A DNA stretch of 36,299 nucleotides from positions 1-36,299 of the forward strand of contig QBVU01000008.1 in NCBI GenBank assembly GCA_003284275.1, written 5' to 3'. The DNA comes from Pelagibacteraceae bacterium AG-313-A04. Its GTDB lineage: Bacteria > Pseudomonadota > Alphaproteobacteria > Pelagibacterales > Pelagibacteraceae. Under the pieces are notes generated by a model. The model was given only the letters and a program-made list of their open reading frames with translations, was not told the origin of the DNA and made no database searches. The position numbers and the translations under genes were made by a program. Shown here in pieces: positions 1 through 7,637 of the stretch (its first letter is position 1; each line of letters begins with the position of its first letter).

Positions 1-971
1 ACGAAAAGGTAATCTATAAAATTGCAAAAGCTGCAAAAGTAGAGATATTAAATGTAGCTTCACATAAATTTGAGCCTCAAGGTTTTACCTTAGTCGCATT
101 ATTATCAGAAAGTCATTTTAGTTTTCATACTTTTCCAGAACGAGGTGTAATTAGTTTTGATTTCTTTACTTGTGGTAAAATAAATCCAAAAGTTGCTTTA
201 AAGATTTTAAGAAATGAGATTGATCATAAAAGAGTGATCACCAATGCTTTTGATAGAAGTAGCATTGGTCTTTATGACGATATTTATAGCACTCCGGGTC
301 AAAAAAAATATTATTTGGTTAAAGAAGTATTAGAAAAATTTACATCAAAAGTAGGTCAATTCGTTGAAGTTATGGATCTGGAAGAGTTTGGTCATGCTTT
401 ATTTATTGATCATGAAATTCAAGTTGCAGAAAAAGATGAAAAAATTTACAGTTCGAATTTCTTTAAATCTAGTTACGATCTAAGCAAAAAAAATAATAAT
501 GTAGCAATAATTGGAGGAGGGGACGGCGGTGTAGCCAGGGCTTGTTTAGAAAATAATTCAGGCTACATAGATTGGTTTGAATTAGATCCAGAGATTGTTG
601 AAGCTTGTTACCGCCATTTACCGAAAGTTTGTTCCAAAGTAAAAAAAAGCAATAAGATCAAAACTTTTTGGGGAGACGCTTTTAAAAGTATAAAAGAAAT
701 AGAAGACTCTAAATATGACAAAATATTTGTAGATCTTAATGATGATCAATACTGTATCGACCTAGCCAGAAAAAACATGAAAGGCTTGAAAAGAATTCTA
801 AAAAAGGGTGGAATAATTACAGCACAAGTTGGAAGCAATGACAAGAAACCAAAACAAGTAGATAATTGGTGTAAAGTTTTATCTAAAAGCTTTGGAAATG
901 TCAGATTATCAGGAGCTTACATCCCAAGTTTTGACTGTAACTGGAATTTTGCTTCATCTATAATGAAGTGA
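1..971 (+). CDS. S-adenosylmethionine decarboxylase / spermidine synthase-like fusion protein (5' partial)
   Basis: The gene is open at the left edge; codons are read from base 3. The first ~58 visible residues are the C-terminal part of a class 1B AdoMetDC proenzyme. The motif SESHFSFHTFPE carries the expected Glu-Ser self-cleavage site (Ser codon 111-113, source of the pyruvoyl cofactor), followed by the catalytic His of HTFPE and the Cys of FFTCG. With no stop codon the frame runs into an aminopropyltransferase domain with the SAM-binding IGGGDGG motif and ELDP. A separate start at GTG 234 is possible but would cut inside the fused frame. The usual DSTDP-like catalytic loop reads DLNDD here and the usual YHE is missing, so polyamine substrate preference may differ. 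Such fusions are known, including from Pelagibacter. About 26 N-terminal residues lie outside the window. The stop overlaps the next start (TGATG). Confidence 0.9.
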   Translation, partial: EKVIYKIAKAAKVEILNVASHKFEPQGFTLVALLSESHFSFHTFPERGVISFDFFTCGKINPKVALKILRNEIDHKRVITNAFDRSSIGLYDDIYSTPGQKKYYLVKEVLEKFTSKVGQFVEVMDLEEFGHALFIDHEIQVAEKDEKIYSSNFFKSSYDLSKKNNNVAIIGGGDGGVARACLENNSGYIDWFELDPEIVEACYRHLPKVCSKVKKSNKIKTFWGDAFKSIKEIEDSKYDKIFVDLNDDQYCIDLARKNMKGLKRILKKGGIITAQVGSNDKKPKQVDNWCKVLSKSFGNVRLSGAYIPSFDCNWNFASSIMK

Positions 972-1768
972 TGTTTCGGGTTTCTTGCATTCAATTAAGA
1001 TCAAATAATAATATTTTACAAAATTTAAAAAAAACAGAAAAGCTTATTTCTAAAGCTGTAAAACAAAAAACTGATTTTATTTTAACTCCTGAGATTTCCT
1101 CTATTTTTTCTTTAAATAAAAAGCAATTGCTGAAAATTAGTAAACCCATGAAAGATGATATTTATTTAAACGGAATAAAAAAATTGGCTAAAAAACATAA
1201 AAAATGGATTTTAATTGGTTCGTTAATTACAAAAGTTACAAAAAAAAAATTAGCTAATAGATCTGTGCTTGTAGATAAAACTGGAAAGATTAAAACTTTT
1301 TATGACAAAATCCACATGTATGATGTTGTTTTGAGCAAAAAAGAAAAATACTTTGAGTCAAAAACATTTAGTCCTGGAAAAAAGATTAAAACTTTTAACC
1401 TTCCATGGGGAAAACTTGGTTTATCTATTTGTTATGATTTGAGATTTCCTAATATGTACAGAAAATTGTCTAAAGCTGGATCAGACTATATTTCTATTCC
1501 TTCAGCTTTCACAGAAACAACTGGAAAAAGACATTGGCACACTTTATTAAAAGCAAGAGCTATAGAAAATTTTTGTTATATTTTTGCACCAGCCCAGGGC
1601 GGTATACATTATAATGGTAGAAAAACTTTCGGTCACTCAATGATTGTCTCTCCAGATGGAAAAATATTAAAGGAGCTCAAAAAGTCTGAAGGTGTGATAA
1701 CGGTATCAATAGATACAAAACTCCCAAAAAAGTTAAGATCTATAATTCCTAGTTTAAAATCTGATTAG
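971..1768 (+). CDS. Nit-family carbon-nitrogen hydrolase
   Basis: This is a 265-residue nitrilase-superfamily amidohydrolase with the full catalytic triad: Glu41 in LTPEISS, Lys113 in YDKIHMYDV and the nucleophile Cys154 in LSICYDLRFP. The K-I-H-M-D pattern and the size fit the Nit1/Nit2 branch, whose best known members hydrolyse deaminated glutathione or omega-amides such as 2-oxoglutaramate; the substrate here is not determined by sequence. I chose ATG 971, which overlaps the preceding stop as TGATG and suggests translational coupling to the polyamine gene; an in-frame GTG lies at 968. The stop codon directly abuts the stop of the convergent downstream gene, leaving no room for a terminator. 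Confidence 0.9.
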   Translation: MFRVSCIQLRSNNNILQNLKKTEKLISKAVKQKTDFILTPEISSIFSLNKKQLLKISKPMKDDIYLNGIKKLAKKHKKWILIGSLITKVTKKKLANRSVLVDKTGKIKTFYDKIHMYDVVLSKKEKYFESKTFSPGKKIKTFNLPWGKLGLSICYDLRFPNMYRKLSKAGSDYISIPSAFTETTGKRHWHTLLKARAIENFCYIFAPAQGGIHYNGRKTFGHSMIVSPDGKILKELKKSEGVITVSIDTKLPKKLRSIIPSLKSD

Positions 1769-2164
1769 TTATTCGTAAGATTTTACTTCTTTAATATTTG
1801 AACCTAGTGCAATATTAATTGCTAATTTAATTTTTGCTCTCTCATCATTAAATTTATAAACATTTCTTGCAAGTTCAACAAACCGTTCACCAAAATCTTT
1901 ATTTTTTTCTGCTTTTCTTTTACCATCTTCTATATCCCATAGTTTGAGATTTATAGCCTTCAAATCATTTATATGTTTTGAGATATTATCTTGGTAAGGA
2001 ATAAATTTTTTTACTGTTTCCTGTAAAGATTTAAGCTCCTTTTCAATGGCAACTAATTTTTCTTTGTTAGATATTTTTACTTTTTTGATCTCTAAAATTG
2101 TTATCTTATCAAATAATTCACCTGCCGAAATCTCTGCCAATATTTTGTCTAATTTATTGATCAT
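1769..2164 (-). CDS. DUF6165 family protein
   Basis: This is a 131-residue, Lys/Glu-rich, mostly helical protein without signal peptide or membrane segment. Recognisable family features are the N-terminal GELFDKITILEIK segment, the central LWDIEDGKR stretch and the end region FVELARNVYKFNDERAKIK followed by a short LGS tail. These match DUF6165, a family often found beside glycosyltransferase and LPS-core genes; its biochemical role is unknown to me. It is divergent, with a 46-bp gap, from the heptosyltransferase-like gene, which supports a link to surface glycan assembly. Its stop touches that of the Nit hydrolase. Confidence 0.8.
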   Translation of the reverse strand: MINKLDKILAEISAGELFDKITILEIKKVKISNKEKLVAIEKELKSLQETVKKFIPYQDNISKHINDLKAINLKLWDIEDGKRKAEKNKDFGERFVELARNVYKFNDERAKIKLAINIALGSNIKEVKSYE

Positions 2165-2210
2165 AAATATATTTGACTATATCATCCTTTAATTATACTC
2201 GGAATTAATA
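2165..2210. promoter_or_regulatory. Divergent promoter region, DUF6165 / heptosyltransferase
   Basis: The 46-bp gap between divergent starts holds TTGACT (2173-2178) and TATACT (2194-2199) on the plus strand, with a rather short 15-bp spacer. On the minus strand TATAAT (2197-2192) overlaps the plus-strand -10. Both genes probably start from this gap, but the exact promoters are uncertain. Confidence 0.35.
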
Positions 2211-3146
2211 ATGTCAAATATATTAATAATTAAGCACGGTTCTTTAGGAGACATAATACAAGCTAATGGAGCGATGAAAGATATCAAAAAATTTTACCCT
2301 AATAGAAAAGTTTTTTTACTTACAACCCAACCTTATTCTTTATTTATGTCTGAGTGCCCATATTTAGATGGTGTATTGATTGATAAAAGATTGCCGAGAT
2401 GGAATTTATTTTACTTAAAAAATTTAAAAAATACTTTAGCTAAATATCATTTTAGTAAAGTATTTGATTTACAAAACTCAGGCAGGACAAAATTCTATAA
2501 ACGATTCATAATAAATAAAGACACTGAATGGTCATCAACAGAAACAGCTTTAGAACCAGGTCAAAAAAAAAATGATTTTGACAAAGAGCCCGTTCTTGAA
2601 AGAATGGAACTTCAACTTAAAAAAAGTGGTATTGAAACCGAATTTACAAAGAATATCGATTTAAGCTGGGCAACAGAAAATATTTCTCACTTGGTTAAAC
2701 AATATACAAATAGAGAGTACATTCTTTTATTTCCTTTCTGTTCACCTAAGTTAAAAAATAAAAAATGGCCTCATTACAAAGAGTTGATTCAAAGATTGAA
2801 ACAAGATTTCAAAAATAAGTATTCAGTTTTTCTAGCTCCAGGTCCTAATGAGGTTGAGGAAGCTATAAAGTTAAATGCAAAAGTAATTTTAGAAAAAAAT
2901 CAATCTGTTAATATAAAGACTTTAGTGTCTTTGATACATGGCGCAAAACTTATTATTGCAAATGATACAGGTCCAGCACATATCGCTTCTCACTTAGATA
3001 AAAAGGGATTAGTTTTATTTGGTAGTCATACTACAGCTAAAAAAGTAAGTATTGAAAACTTTAATTTCAAAGCAATTTCAGTAAAAAATTTAAAAGATCT
3101 AAATGTTGAAACAGTAATTAGTGAAGCAAGATCTAAATTAAACTAA
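2211..3146 (+). CDS. GT9-family glycosyltransferase (heptosyltransferase-like)
   Basis: The 311-residue protein has the glycosyltransferase family 9 layout. The N-terminus ILIIKHGSLGDIIQANGAM is the acceptor-side Rossmann domain with the conserved G-D-I. The C-terminal half carries NDTGPAHIASHL and VLFGS, the nucleotide-sugar binding signature. Known members transfer ADP-L-glycero-D-manno-heptose to the lipopolysaccharide inner core (WaaC/WaaF/WaaQ type) on the cytoplasmic face of the inner membrane. I cannot tell which heptose position, or whether heptose is the true donor. The DUF6165 gene upstream and the GT4 enzyme downstream support an envelope-glycan locus. Its last 14 bases overlap the 3' end of the opposing GT4 gene. 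Confidence 0.85.
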   Translation: MSNILIIKHGSLGDIIQANGAMKDIKKFYPNRKVFLLTTQPYSLFMSECPYLDGVLIDKRLPRWNLFYLKNLKNTLAKYHFSKVFDLQNSGRTKFYKRFIINKDTEWSSTETALEPGQKKNDFDKEPVLERMELQLKKSGIETEFTKNIDLSWATENISHLVKQYTNREYILLFPFCSPKLKNKKWPHYKELIQRLKQDFKNKYSVFLAPGPNEVEEAIKLNAKVILEKNQSVNIKTLVSLIHGAKLIIANDTGPAHIASHLDKKGLVLFGSHTTAKKVSIENFNFKAISVKNLKDLNVETVISEARSKLN

Positions 3147-4218
3147 TATATTTCTTAATTATTTTATTCCAACTAAACTCTTTAGAAAATTCTAGAGCAT
3201 TAGCTCCTAATTCTAAATAATGGCCGTTTGACAAAGTTTTTAAAAGAGTATCATAAATTGCATTAAGATCATTTCCATTACATAGATAACCAGTTTTTCC
3301 ACTTTTAATAGCATCTCCCTCTCCTCCGTAAATTCCACCAATAGATGGCTTCCCATAAGAAGCTGCTTCAATATAGCTTATACCAAAACCTTCAACTGAT
3401 TTTTTATAAACAACAGAGGGCATAATAAATATATCTGAATGTTCAAGCAGAGCCACTTTTTCTTCTTCAGAAGACTTAAATATAAATTCAACATTATTTT
3501 CTAATCCAAGTGCTTTCCTAAGTTTTAAAAGATTATTTCCTTCATCTCCGTCACCGATAGATACATATTTTAAACTAGGAAATTTGGGTAATAGATTTTT
3601 TACAGTCATCATAACATTGTGATGACTTTTTCGTCCATCTAATCTTGAAATAGTAATTAACTTTGGAGAAGCACCACTAAAAATTTTTCTTGCATATTCT
3701 TTTACCTCATCATTTATTTGAATGGGATAATTACAACCAGGATTAATAACAATTATATCTTTTGCTCCTAATTTTAATGCAAGTTCTTTTGTAAATCTAG
3801 AGTTTGCTATGACGTAGTCAGCTTTACTTAATGATTTTAGAACCCTTTTATTCAATGATGAGCCTGCTGGATGATTTATCTCTTTTGAGTGAATTAAACA
3901 AAATGATTTTGTCTTTTTTAATACACTTGTTTCAATATTTTCAATACTTTTCCAATGATCAAAAAAAGCCGCCCTAATTTCTTTAGAGTTTATAAACTCT
4001 TTTATACGATTAGCTTTTCTATATTTTCTAAATAATTTAAAACCAGAAATTCTCTCAATATCTAATTTAGAATTTTGATCATATTGCTCTGTATTTTCAA
4101 AACTTTCAGCAAAAACTTTAACTGGACCATGATTTAATAAAGCATTCGCCAATCCTTCCATTAAGTTTTGTATTCCACCTATTTCGGGGGGGAAGTTTCT
4201 TGTAGCGACCAAGAACAT
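3133..4218 (-). CDS. GT4-family glycosyltransferase
   Basis: The 361-residue enzyme has the GT-B fold pattern of family 4. The N-terminus carries PEIGGIQNLMEGLANAL, the Gly-rich acceptor loop. Mid-protein ISRLDGRKSHHNVM supplies the Arg and Lys that bind donor phosphates. The C-terminal EGFGISYIEAASYGKP is the E-x7-E donor-binding motif. Donor and acceptor are not determined; the neighbouring GT9 gene points to lipopolysaccharide or exopolysaccharide assembly. Its ATG overlaps the stop of the upstream thioredoxin-fold gene as TAATG, so the two are probably co-translated. Confidence 0.87.
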   Translation of the reverse strand: MFLVATRNFPPEIGGIQNLMEGLANALLNHGPVKVFAESFENTEQYDQNSKLDIERISGFKLFRKYRKANRIKEFINSKEIRAAFFDHWKSIENIETSVLKKTKSFCLIHSKEINHPAGSSLNKRVLKSLSKADYVIANSRFTKELALKLGAKDIIVINPGCNYPIQINDEVKEYARKIFSGASPKLITISRLDGRKSHHNVMMTVKNLLPKFPSLKYVSIGDGDEGNNLLKLRKALGLENNVEFIFKSSEEEKVALLEHSDIFIMPSVVYKKSVEGFGISYIEAASYGKPSIGGIYGGEGDAIKSGKTGYLCNGNDLNAIYDTLLKTLSNGHYLELGANALEFSKEFSWNKIIKKYISLI

Positions 4219-4775
4219 TAATTAAACCACTTTATATTACAGCCCATACTTGGAATTTGTTTTTCAGGCCCTTTGTTTGTCTTAGCAACCATCTTCATAG
4301 CTACTTTTAAATCACTATCTCCATTATTTATAGGTTTTAATTCTTTTAATTCTCTAAATCTACCTCTGTATTGAAGTTCTAAATTTTTATTGTATCCAAA
4401 AAAATCTGGTGTACAGACAGCTCCATATTTTTTAGCAATTTCTTGAGTTTCATCAAATAGATAATTTATCTCATCAAAATTATTATTTTCAGCAAATTTG
4501 ATCATATTATCAAATGAGTCTTCTGGATAATTTTTTGTATCATTTGACATAATTGCTACAGAATTTATTCCTTCTTTTTTTAAATCATTACAATCTTTTG
4601 CCAGATCTTTAATAATAGCTTTCACGTAAGGACAATGATTACAAATAAACATTATTAATGTGGCGTTTTCACCTCTAACATCGTTTAATGCAACTAATTT
4701 ATTATTTATTGATTTTAATTCAAAATCCTCAGCTTTTGATCCAAAATCACAAACCGGGGTTTTAGTTAAGGCCAT
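4218..4775 (-). CDS. Thioredoxin-family (redoxin-domain) protein
   Basis: The 185-residue protein has an AhpC/TSA-like thioredoxin fold: a redoxin N-terminus (SKAEDFELKSINN), the active-site motif ICNHCPYVKA with Cys45 and Cys48, and a cis-Pro loop in VCTPDFFGYN. A third conserved Cys (179) sits in the C-terminal PSMGCNIKW. The C-N-H-C-P-Y-V signature marks a widespread family of cytoplasmic redoxins, annotated as thiol-disulfide or peroxiredoxin-like proteins, whose substrate is unsettled. No signal peptide is visible. The start codon lies only a few bases from a TATAAT-like box on the minus strand inside the adjacent palindrome, so the transcript may be nearly leaderless. It overlaps the GT4 gene by one base (TAATG). 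Confidence 0.8.
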   Translation of the reverse strand: MALTKTPVCDFGSKAEDFELKSINNKLVALNDVRGENATLIMFICNHCPYVKAIIKDLAKDCNDLKKEGINSVAIMSNDTKNYPEDSFDNMIKFAENNNFDEINYLFDETQEIAKKYGAVCTPDFFGYNKNLELQYRGRFRELKELKPINNGDSDLKVAMKMVAKTNKGPEKQIPSMGCNIKWFN

Positions 4776-4805
4776 AATGTATTATAAATTATTTAATAAT
4801 ACATT
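4776..4805. promoter_or_regulatory. Perfect 10-bp inverted repeat in divergent gap
   Basis: AATGTATTAT (4776-4785) and ATAATACATT (4796-4805) are exact reverse complements around a 10-bp AT spacer. They fill most of the 41-bp gap between the divergent redoxin and gamma-carbonic-anhydrase genes. The element contains -10-like hexamers on both strands (TATAAA 4783-4788 plus; TATAAT 4786-4781 minus). It could be a symmetric operator or a bidirectional promoter core. Confidence 0.5.
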
Positions 4806-4816
4806 ACAGCAATATT

Positions 4817-5320
4817 ATGATTTACGATTTTGAAGGACATACACCGAAAATAGATCAAGGTAGTTGGATTGCACCAAATGCAGTAATAATCGGTAGAGTA
4901 GAATTAAAAAAAAATTCCAACGTTTGGTTTAACACAACATTAAGAGGTGATCTTGAACCAATTATAATTGGAGAGAATTCTAATATTCAAGATGGAAGTG
5001 TTATTCATACGGACCCTGGCTGCCCAACAATAGTTGGTAAAGGAGTAACAGTAGGACATATGGTAATGCTTCATGGATGTGAAATAGCTGATGATTGCTT
5101 AATTGGAATAGGTTCAACAATATTAAATAAAACTAAAATTGGAAAAAACTGTATCATTGGAGCCAACGCACTTGTTACAGAAAATAAAGTTATACCTGAG
5201 AGATCTTTAGTCCTTGGTAGCCCTGGTAAAGTTGTAAGACAAGTAACCGATGAAGAAATAGAACACATTAAAGAAAATGCTAGAGACTATGTTGAAAATT
5301 TTAAAAAATATAAGAAATAG
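4817..5320 (+). CDS. Gamma-carbonic anhydrase family protein
   Basis: The 167-residue protein is a left-handed beta-helix of hexapeptide repeats, of the YrdA/PaaY/CaiE type. The three expected zinc histidines are visible: one in SVIHTDPG and two in VGHMVMLHG, placed as in trimeric gamma-carbonic anhydrases. The C-terminal helix (VTDEEIEHIKENARDYVENFKKY) is typical of this branch. Possible activities are CO2 hydration or CoA-thioester hydrolysis; many bacterial members have no demonstrated carbonic anhydrase activity. It is preceded by the palindromic divergent gap, and its 3' end overlaps the next gene by about 44 bases in another frame. Confidence 0.88.
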   Translation: MIYDFEGHTPKIDQGSWIAPNAVIIGRVELKKNSNVWFNTTLRGDLEPIIIGENSNIQDGSVIHTDPGCPTIVGKGVTVGHMVMLHGCEIADDCLIGIGSTILNKTKIGKNCIIGANALVTENKVIPERSLVLGSPGKVVRQVTDEEIEHIKENARDYVENFKKYKK

Positions 5321-6098
5321 TTTTTTTTTATTACTTATTTTTTTATCATCTTATTCAAATTTGGATGCAAAAAACAGTAAAGATGTTTCTAACACAGAGG
5401 TTAAAAAAAAAACTATTTCACACAAAAAAAGTTACTCTTTAAGTTTGGTTAAAAGTAAGGATGGTCATCCTGTAAGATCAGGAAAAAAATCTTATAGATT
5501 CGAAGTAAGATTAGGTGATTGTGGCAAAGATAGTGGCCATGATGATTGTAAAAAAGACAGACAAAGAACTGAACTCCAATTTAAAAAACATCAAAAGGGT
5601 AAAAAAGATCATTGGTATTCTGCATCAATTTATTTACCTAAAGATTATAAATCTGTAGCCCCAGTCAGAACTACTTTTGCCCAACTATACGAAAAAGGGT
5701 GGAAACCTATACTTATGATAACAGACAGAAGCGGAGAATGGTTAGAGGTGGGAAGAATGTGGAGTGGCGAATATGTTGAGATGAAAAAGGCATTGAAGAT
5801 AAATGACATGAAAGGTCAGTGGGTAGATATTTTAATCAATGCTAGATATTCAAGAGAGGATGATGGGTTCATGAAAGTATGGGTAAACAATAAACTAATA
5901 ATGAATGCTGAAAATATAAAAAATATTACACCTTATACTAAAAGAGGAGTGGGCTTAGATTTTGGAATATATCAAACTTTTGTAAGTGGATGGAAAAGAC
6001 AACATGGTGATAAACCTTATCCAAATATGATTGTTTATTTTGATGAAGTAAATTTAGGTTCGTCAAAAGAAAAAGTAACTAAAAATCTTAAGAATTAA
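5277..6098 (+). CDS. Secreted heparin-lyase-I-like polysaccharide lyase
   Basis: The 273-residue protein starts with a basic n-region and hydrophobic core (NSFFLLLIFLSSYSNLDA), a likely Sec signal peptide. The mature part carries YRFEVRLGDCGKDSGHDDC then KKDRQRTELQ, matching the Polysacc_lyase (PF14099, heparin lyase I-like) N-terminal signature in which Arg, Asp/Lys and RTEL are conserved. A jelly-roll pattern follows, with DHWYSASIYLP, GQWVDILINARYS and KVWVNNKLI and the C-terminal VYFDEVNLG. The natural substrate is unknown. It would act in the periplasm or outside the cell, unusual for an organism that mainly lives on small molecules. ATG 5289 is an equally good start with a shorter n-region; both lie inside the carbonic-anhydrase gene, so the two are probably coupled. 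Confidence 0.7.
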   Translation: MLETMLKILKNIRNSFFLLLIFLSSYSNLDAKNSKDVSNTEVKKKTISHKKSYSLSLVKSKDGHPVRSGKKSYRFEVRLGDCGKDSGHDDCKKDRQRTELQFKKHQKGKKDHWYSASIYLPKDYKSVAPVRTTFAQLYEKGWKPILMITDRSGEWLEVGRMWSGEYVEMKKALKINDMKGQWVDILINARYSREDDGFMKVWVNNKLIMNAENIKNITPYTKRGVGLDFGIYQTFVSGWKRQHGDKPYPNMIVYFDEVNLGSSKEKVTKNLKN

Positions 6099-6108
6099 TC
6101 AAAAATAT

Positions 6109-7023
6109 TTAATCCCATAACCAAGCAGCACCACGAACACCACTTGAGTCACCATGTTTGTTCTTTAGAATTTTTGTTCTTACTTTATCTGCAAATGTAT
6201 ATTTAGGAATTATATTTGGTAGGTTTTTATATAATCTTTCTGTATTAGACATTCCCCCACCTAAAACAATTGCTTCAGGATCAAAAATTCCAATCATCAC
6301 AGCTATTAATCTTGCAAATCTATCTTCATAAAGTTCAAACTCTTTATTAGCTTTGGGATCTCCTTTTTTATCTAGAGAAACAATTTCAGGAGCTTTGTAA
6401 TTAGTATTATGTTTGATATTAAAATTCTTTGTGAACCCTGCGCCAGATATAAATTGTTCAGCACATAAAGGTCTACCACAAGTGGGTAAAGTACATTTTA
6501 TTTTTGAGTTTATTTCTTCTTTAGTCGGGTAGGGTAATGGTTGATGCCCCCAATCACCAGCTACTTGATTTGCGCCCTCAATAATTTCTTTTTTATAAGA
6601 CAATCCACTCCCAAAGCCTGTTCCAATTATTATACCGAATACACTTTTAAAATCTTTTCCCGCTCCATCGATAGCTTCAGATAGAGTAAAACAGTTAGCG
6701 TCATTCATTATTTTAACTTCACAATTAATATTTTTTTCCAAATCTTTTTTAAAGTGTTTATTATTTAGCCAGTCAGAATTAGCGTTATGAACTAACCCTG
6801 TTTCTTTTGAAGAATAACCTGGTATAGCAATACCAACCGTAGCTTCATTGCTAGACGCTTTTTTAAAATCCTCTACGAATTTTTTTACTGTTGAAATTCC
6901 AGAATCATAATTTCTATCATACTCTGATCTTTCTCTTTTAATTTCATTGCCTTTGTCATTCATTAATATGGCTTCGATTTTAGTACCGCCATAATCAATT
7001 CCAATTTTAAATTTATCTTTCAT
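6109..7023 (-). CDS. ROK-family sugar kinase
   Basis: The 304-residue protein begins with the phosphate-1 loop of the ROK family, IGIDYGGTKIEAI. It carries the catalytic-Asp region (KIMNDANCFTL), the Gly-rich IIGTGFGSG loop, a Cys-rich zinc motif (CTLPTCGRPLC followed by AEQFISG) and the adenosine loop IVLGGGMSN. Families with this layout phosphorylate glucose, fructose, mannose or N-acetylhexosamines; the zinc-motif sequence alone does not pick one. I use ATG 7023, two bases after the stop of the flavoprotein gene, rather than the longer TTG reading at 7041. It is the last gene of a three-gene minus-strand operon and is convergent, with a 10-bp gap, to the lyase-like gene. Confidence 0.87.
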   Translation of the reverse strand: MKDKFKIGIDYGGTKIEAILMNDKGNEIKRERSEYDRNYDSGISTVKKFVEDFKKASSNEATVGIAIPGYSSKETGLVHNANSDWLNNKHFKKDLEKNINCEVKIMNDANCFTLSEAIDGAGKDFKSVFGIIIGTGFGSGLSYKKEIIEGANQVAGDWGHQPLPYPTKEEINSKIKCTLPTCGRPLCAEQFISGAGFTKNFNIKHNTNYKAPEIVSLDKKGDPKANKEFELYEDRFARLIAVMIGIFDPEAIVLGGGMSNTERLYKNLPNIIPKYTFADKVRTKILKNKHGDSSGVRGAAWLWD

Positions 7024-7025
7024 AT

Positions 7026-7634
7026 TTAAGGGACTAACCAATTCTTTTTATTATTTTGTAAATCAAACAAAGCTCTTCTATGACCTTTAGCTGCCAGATA
7101 AAGCCACTCAATACTTTCAATATTACATTTAATTACACAAAAATTTTTATAACCAGCTTCACTTTCTTCCTTTGTAAAATCAAAATTATCGAACTTATTA
7201 TCTAAACCTGATGTTGGTTTATCTGACTTGGTTCCTGGCCCATTAGTGACTAGATAACATTTTCTGCTAATATGACCTGTTTTTTCCCAAGACTCTTTTG
7301 TAATTTCGTTATCATGATTAATAGTACATTTAGCTTTAATTCTAAGCTGTATTTTTTCTTCTTTGCCATAAAATAAAATTGAGCAATTAGGATTTTTTTT
7401 GATCTTCTCTATCTTTGATGACCTGATATCACTATGGTATTGAATAAAATTATTTTGCTGATCAGCTTTTCTTAATACTACGACTCTTCCATCTAAATCT
7501 TTATCGTTTCCGCATATAAAAACTGGAGTTCTAAATTCTGAGGATCTATTTTTGACTGCATCTGTTAAAAGAGACCAAATTTTTTTTTCAATTTCTGTGA
7601 AATCTTCGTAGTAACTTACACTTTCTTGTGACAC
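7026..7634 (-). CDS. Pyridoxamine 5'-phosphate oxidase family flavoprotein
   Basis: The 202-residue protein has the split-barrel FMN-binding pattern. The N-terminal half contains DGRVVVLRKAD and NFIQYHSDIRSSKIEKI, corresponding to the R-x-V-V-L-R and Y-T-D-x-R-S-x-K stretches that bind FMN in PdxH. The C-terminus (IEWLYLAAKGHRRALFDL then NNWLVP-like) resembles the substrate-side end of pyridoxamine-phosphate oxidases. The middle is divergent from classical PdxH, so this could be a true pyridoxal-phosphate synthesis enzyme or the less characterised Alr4036-like FMN-binding relative. The start is GTG 7634, three bases after the upstream reductase gene, in one operon with the ROK kinase. Confidence 0.72.
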   Translation of the reverse strand: MSQESVSYYEDFTEIEKKIWSLLTDAVKNRSSEFRTPVFICGNDKDLDGRVVVLRKADQQNNFIQYHSDIRSSKIEKIKKNPNCSILFYGKEEKIQLRIKAKCTINHDNEITKESWEKTGHISRKCYLVTNGPGTKSDKPTSGLDNKFDNFDFTKEESEAGYKNFCVIKCNIESIEWLYLAAKGHRRALFDLQNNKKNWLVP

Positions 7635-7637
7635 GAT

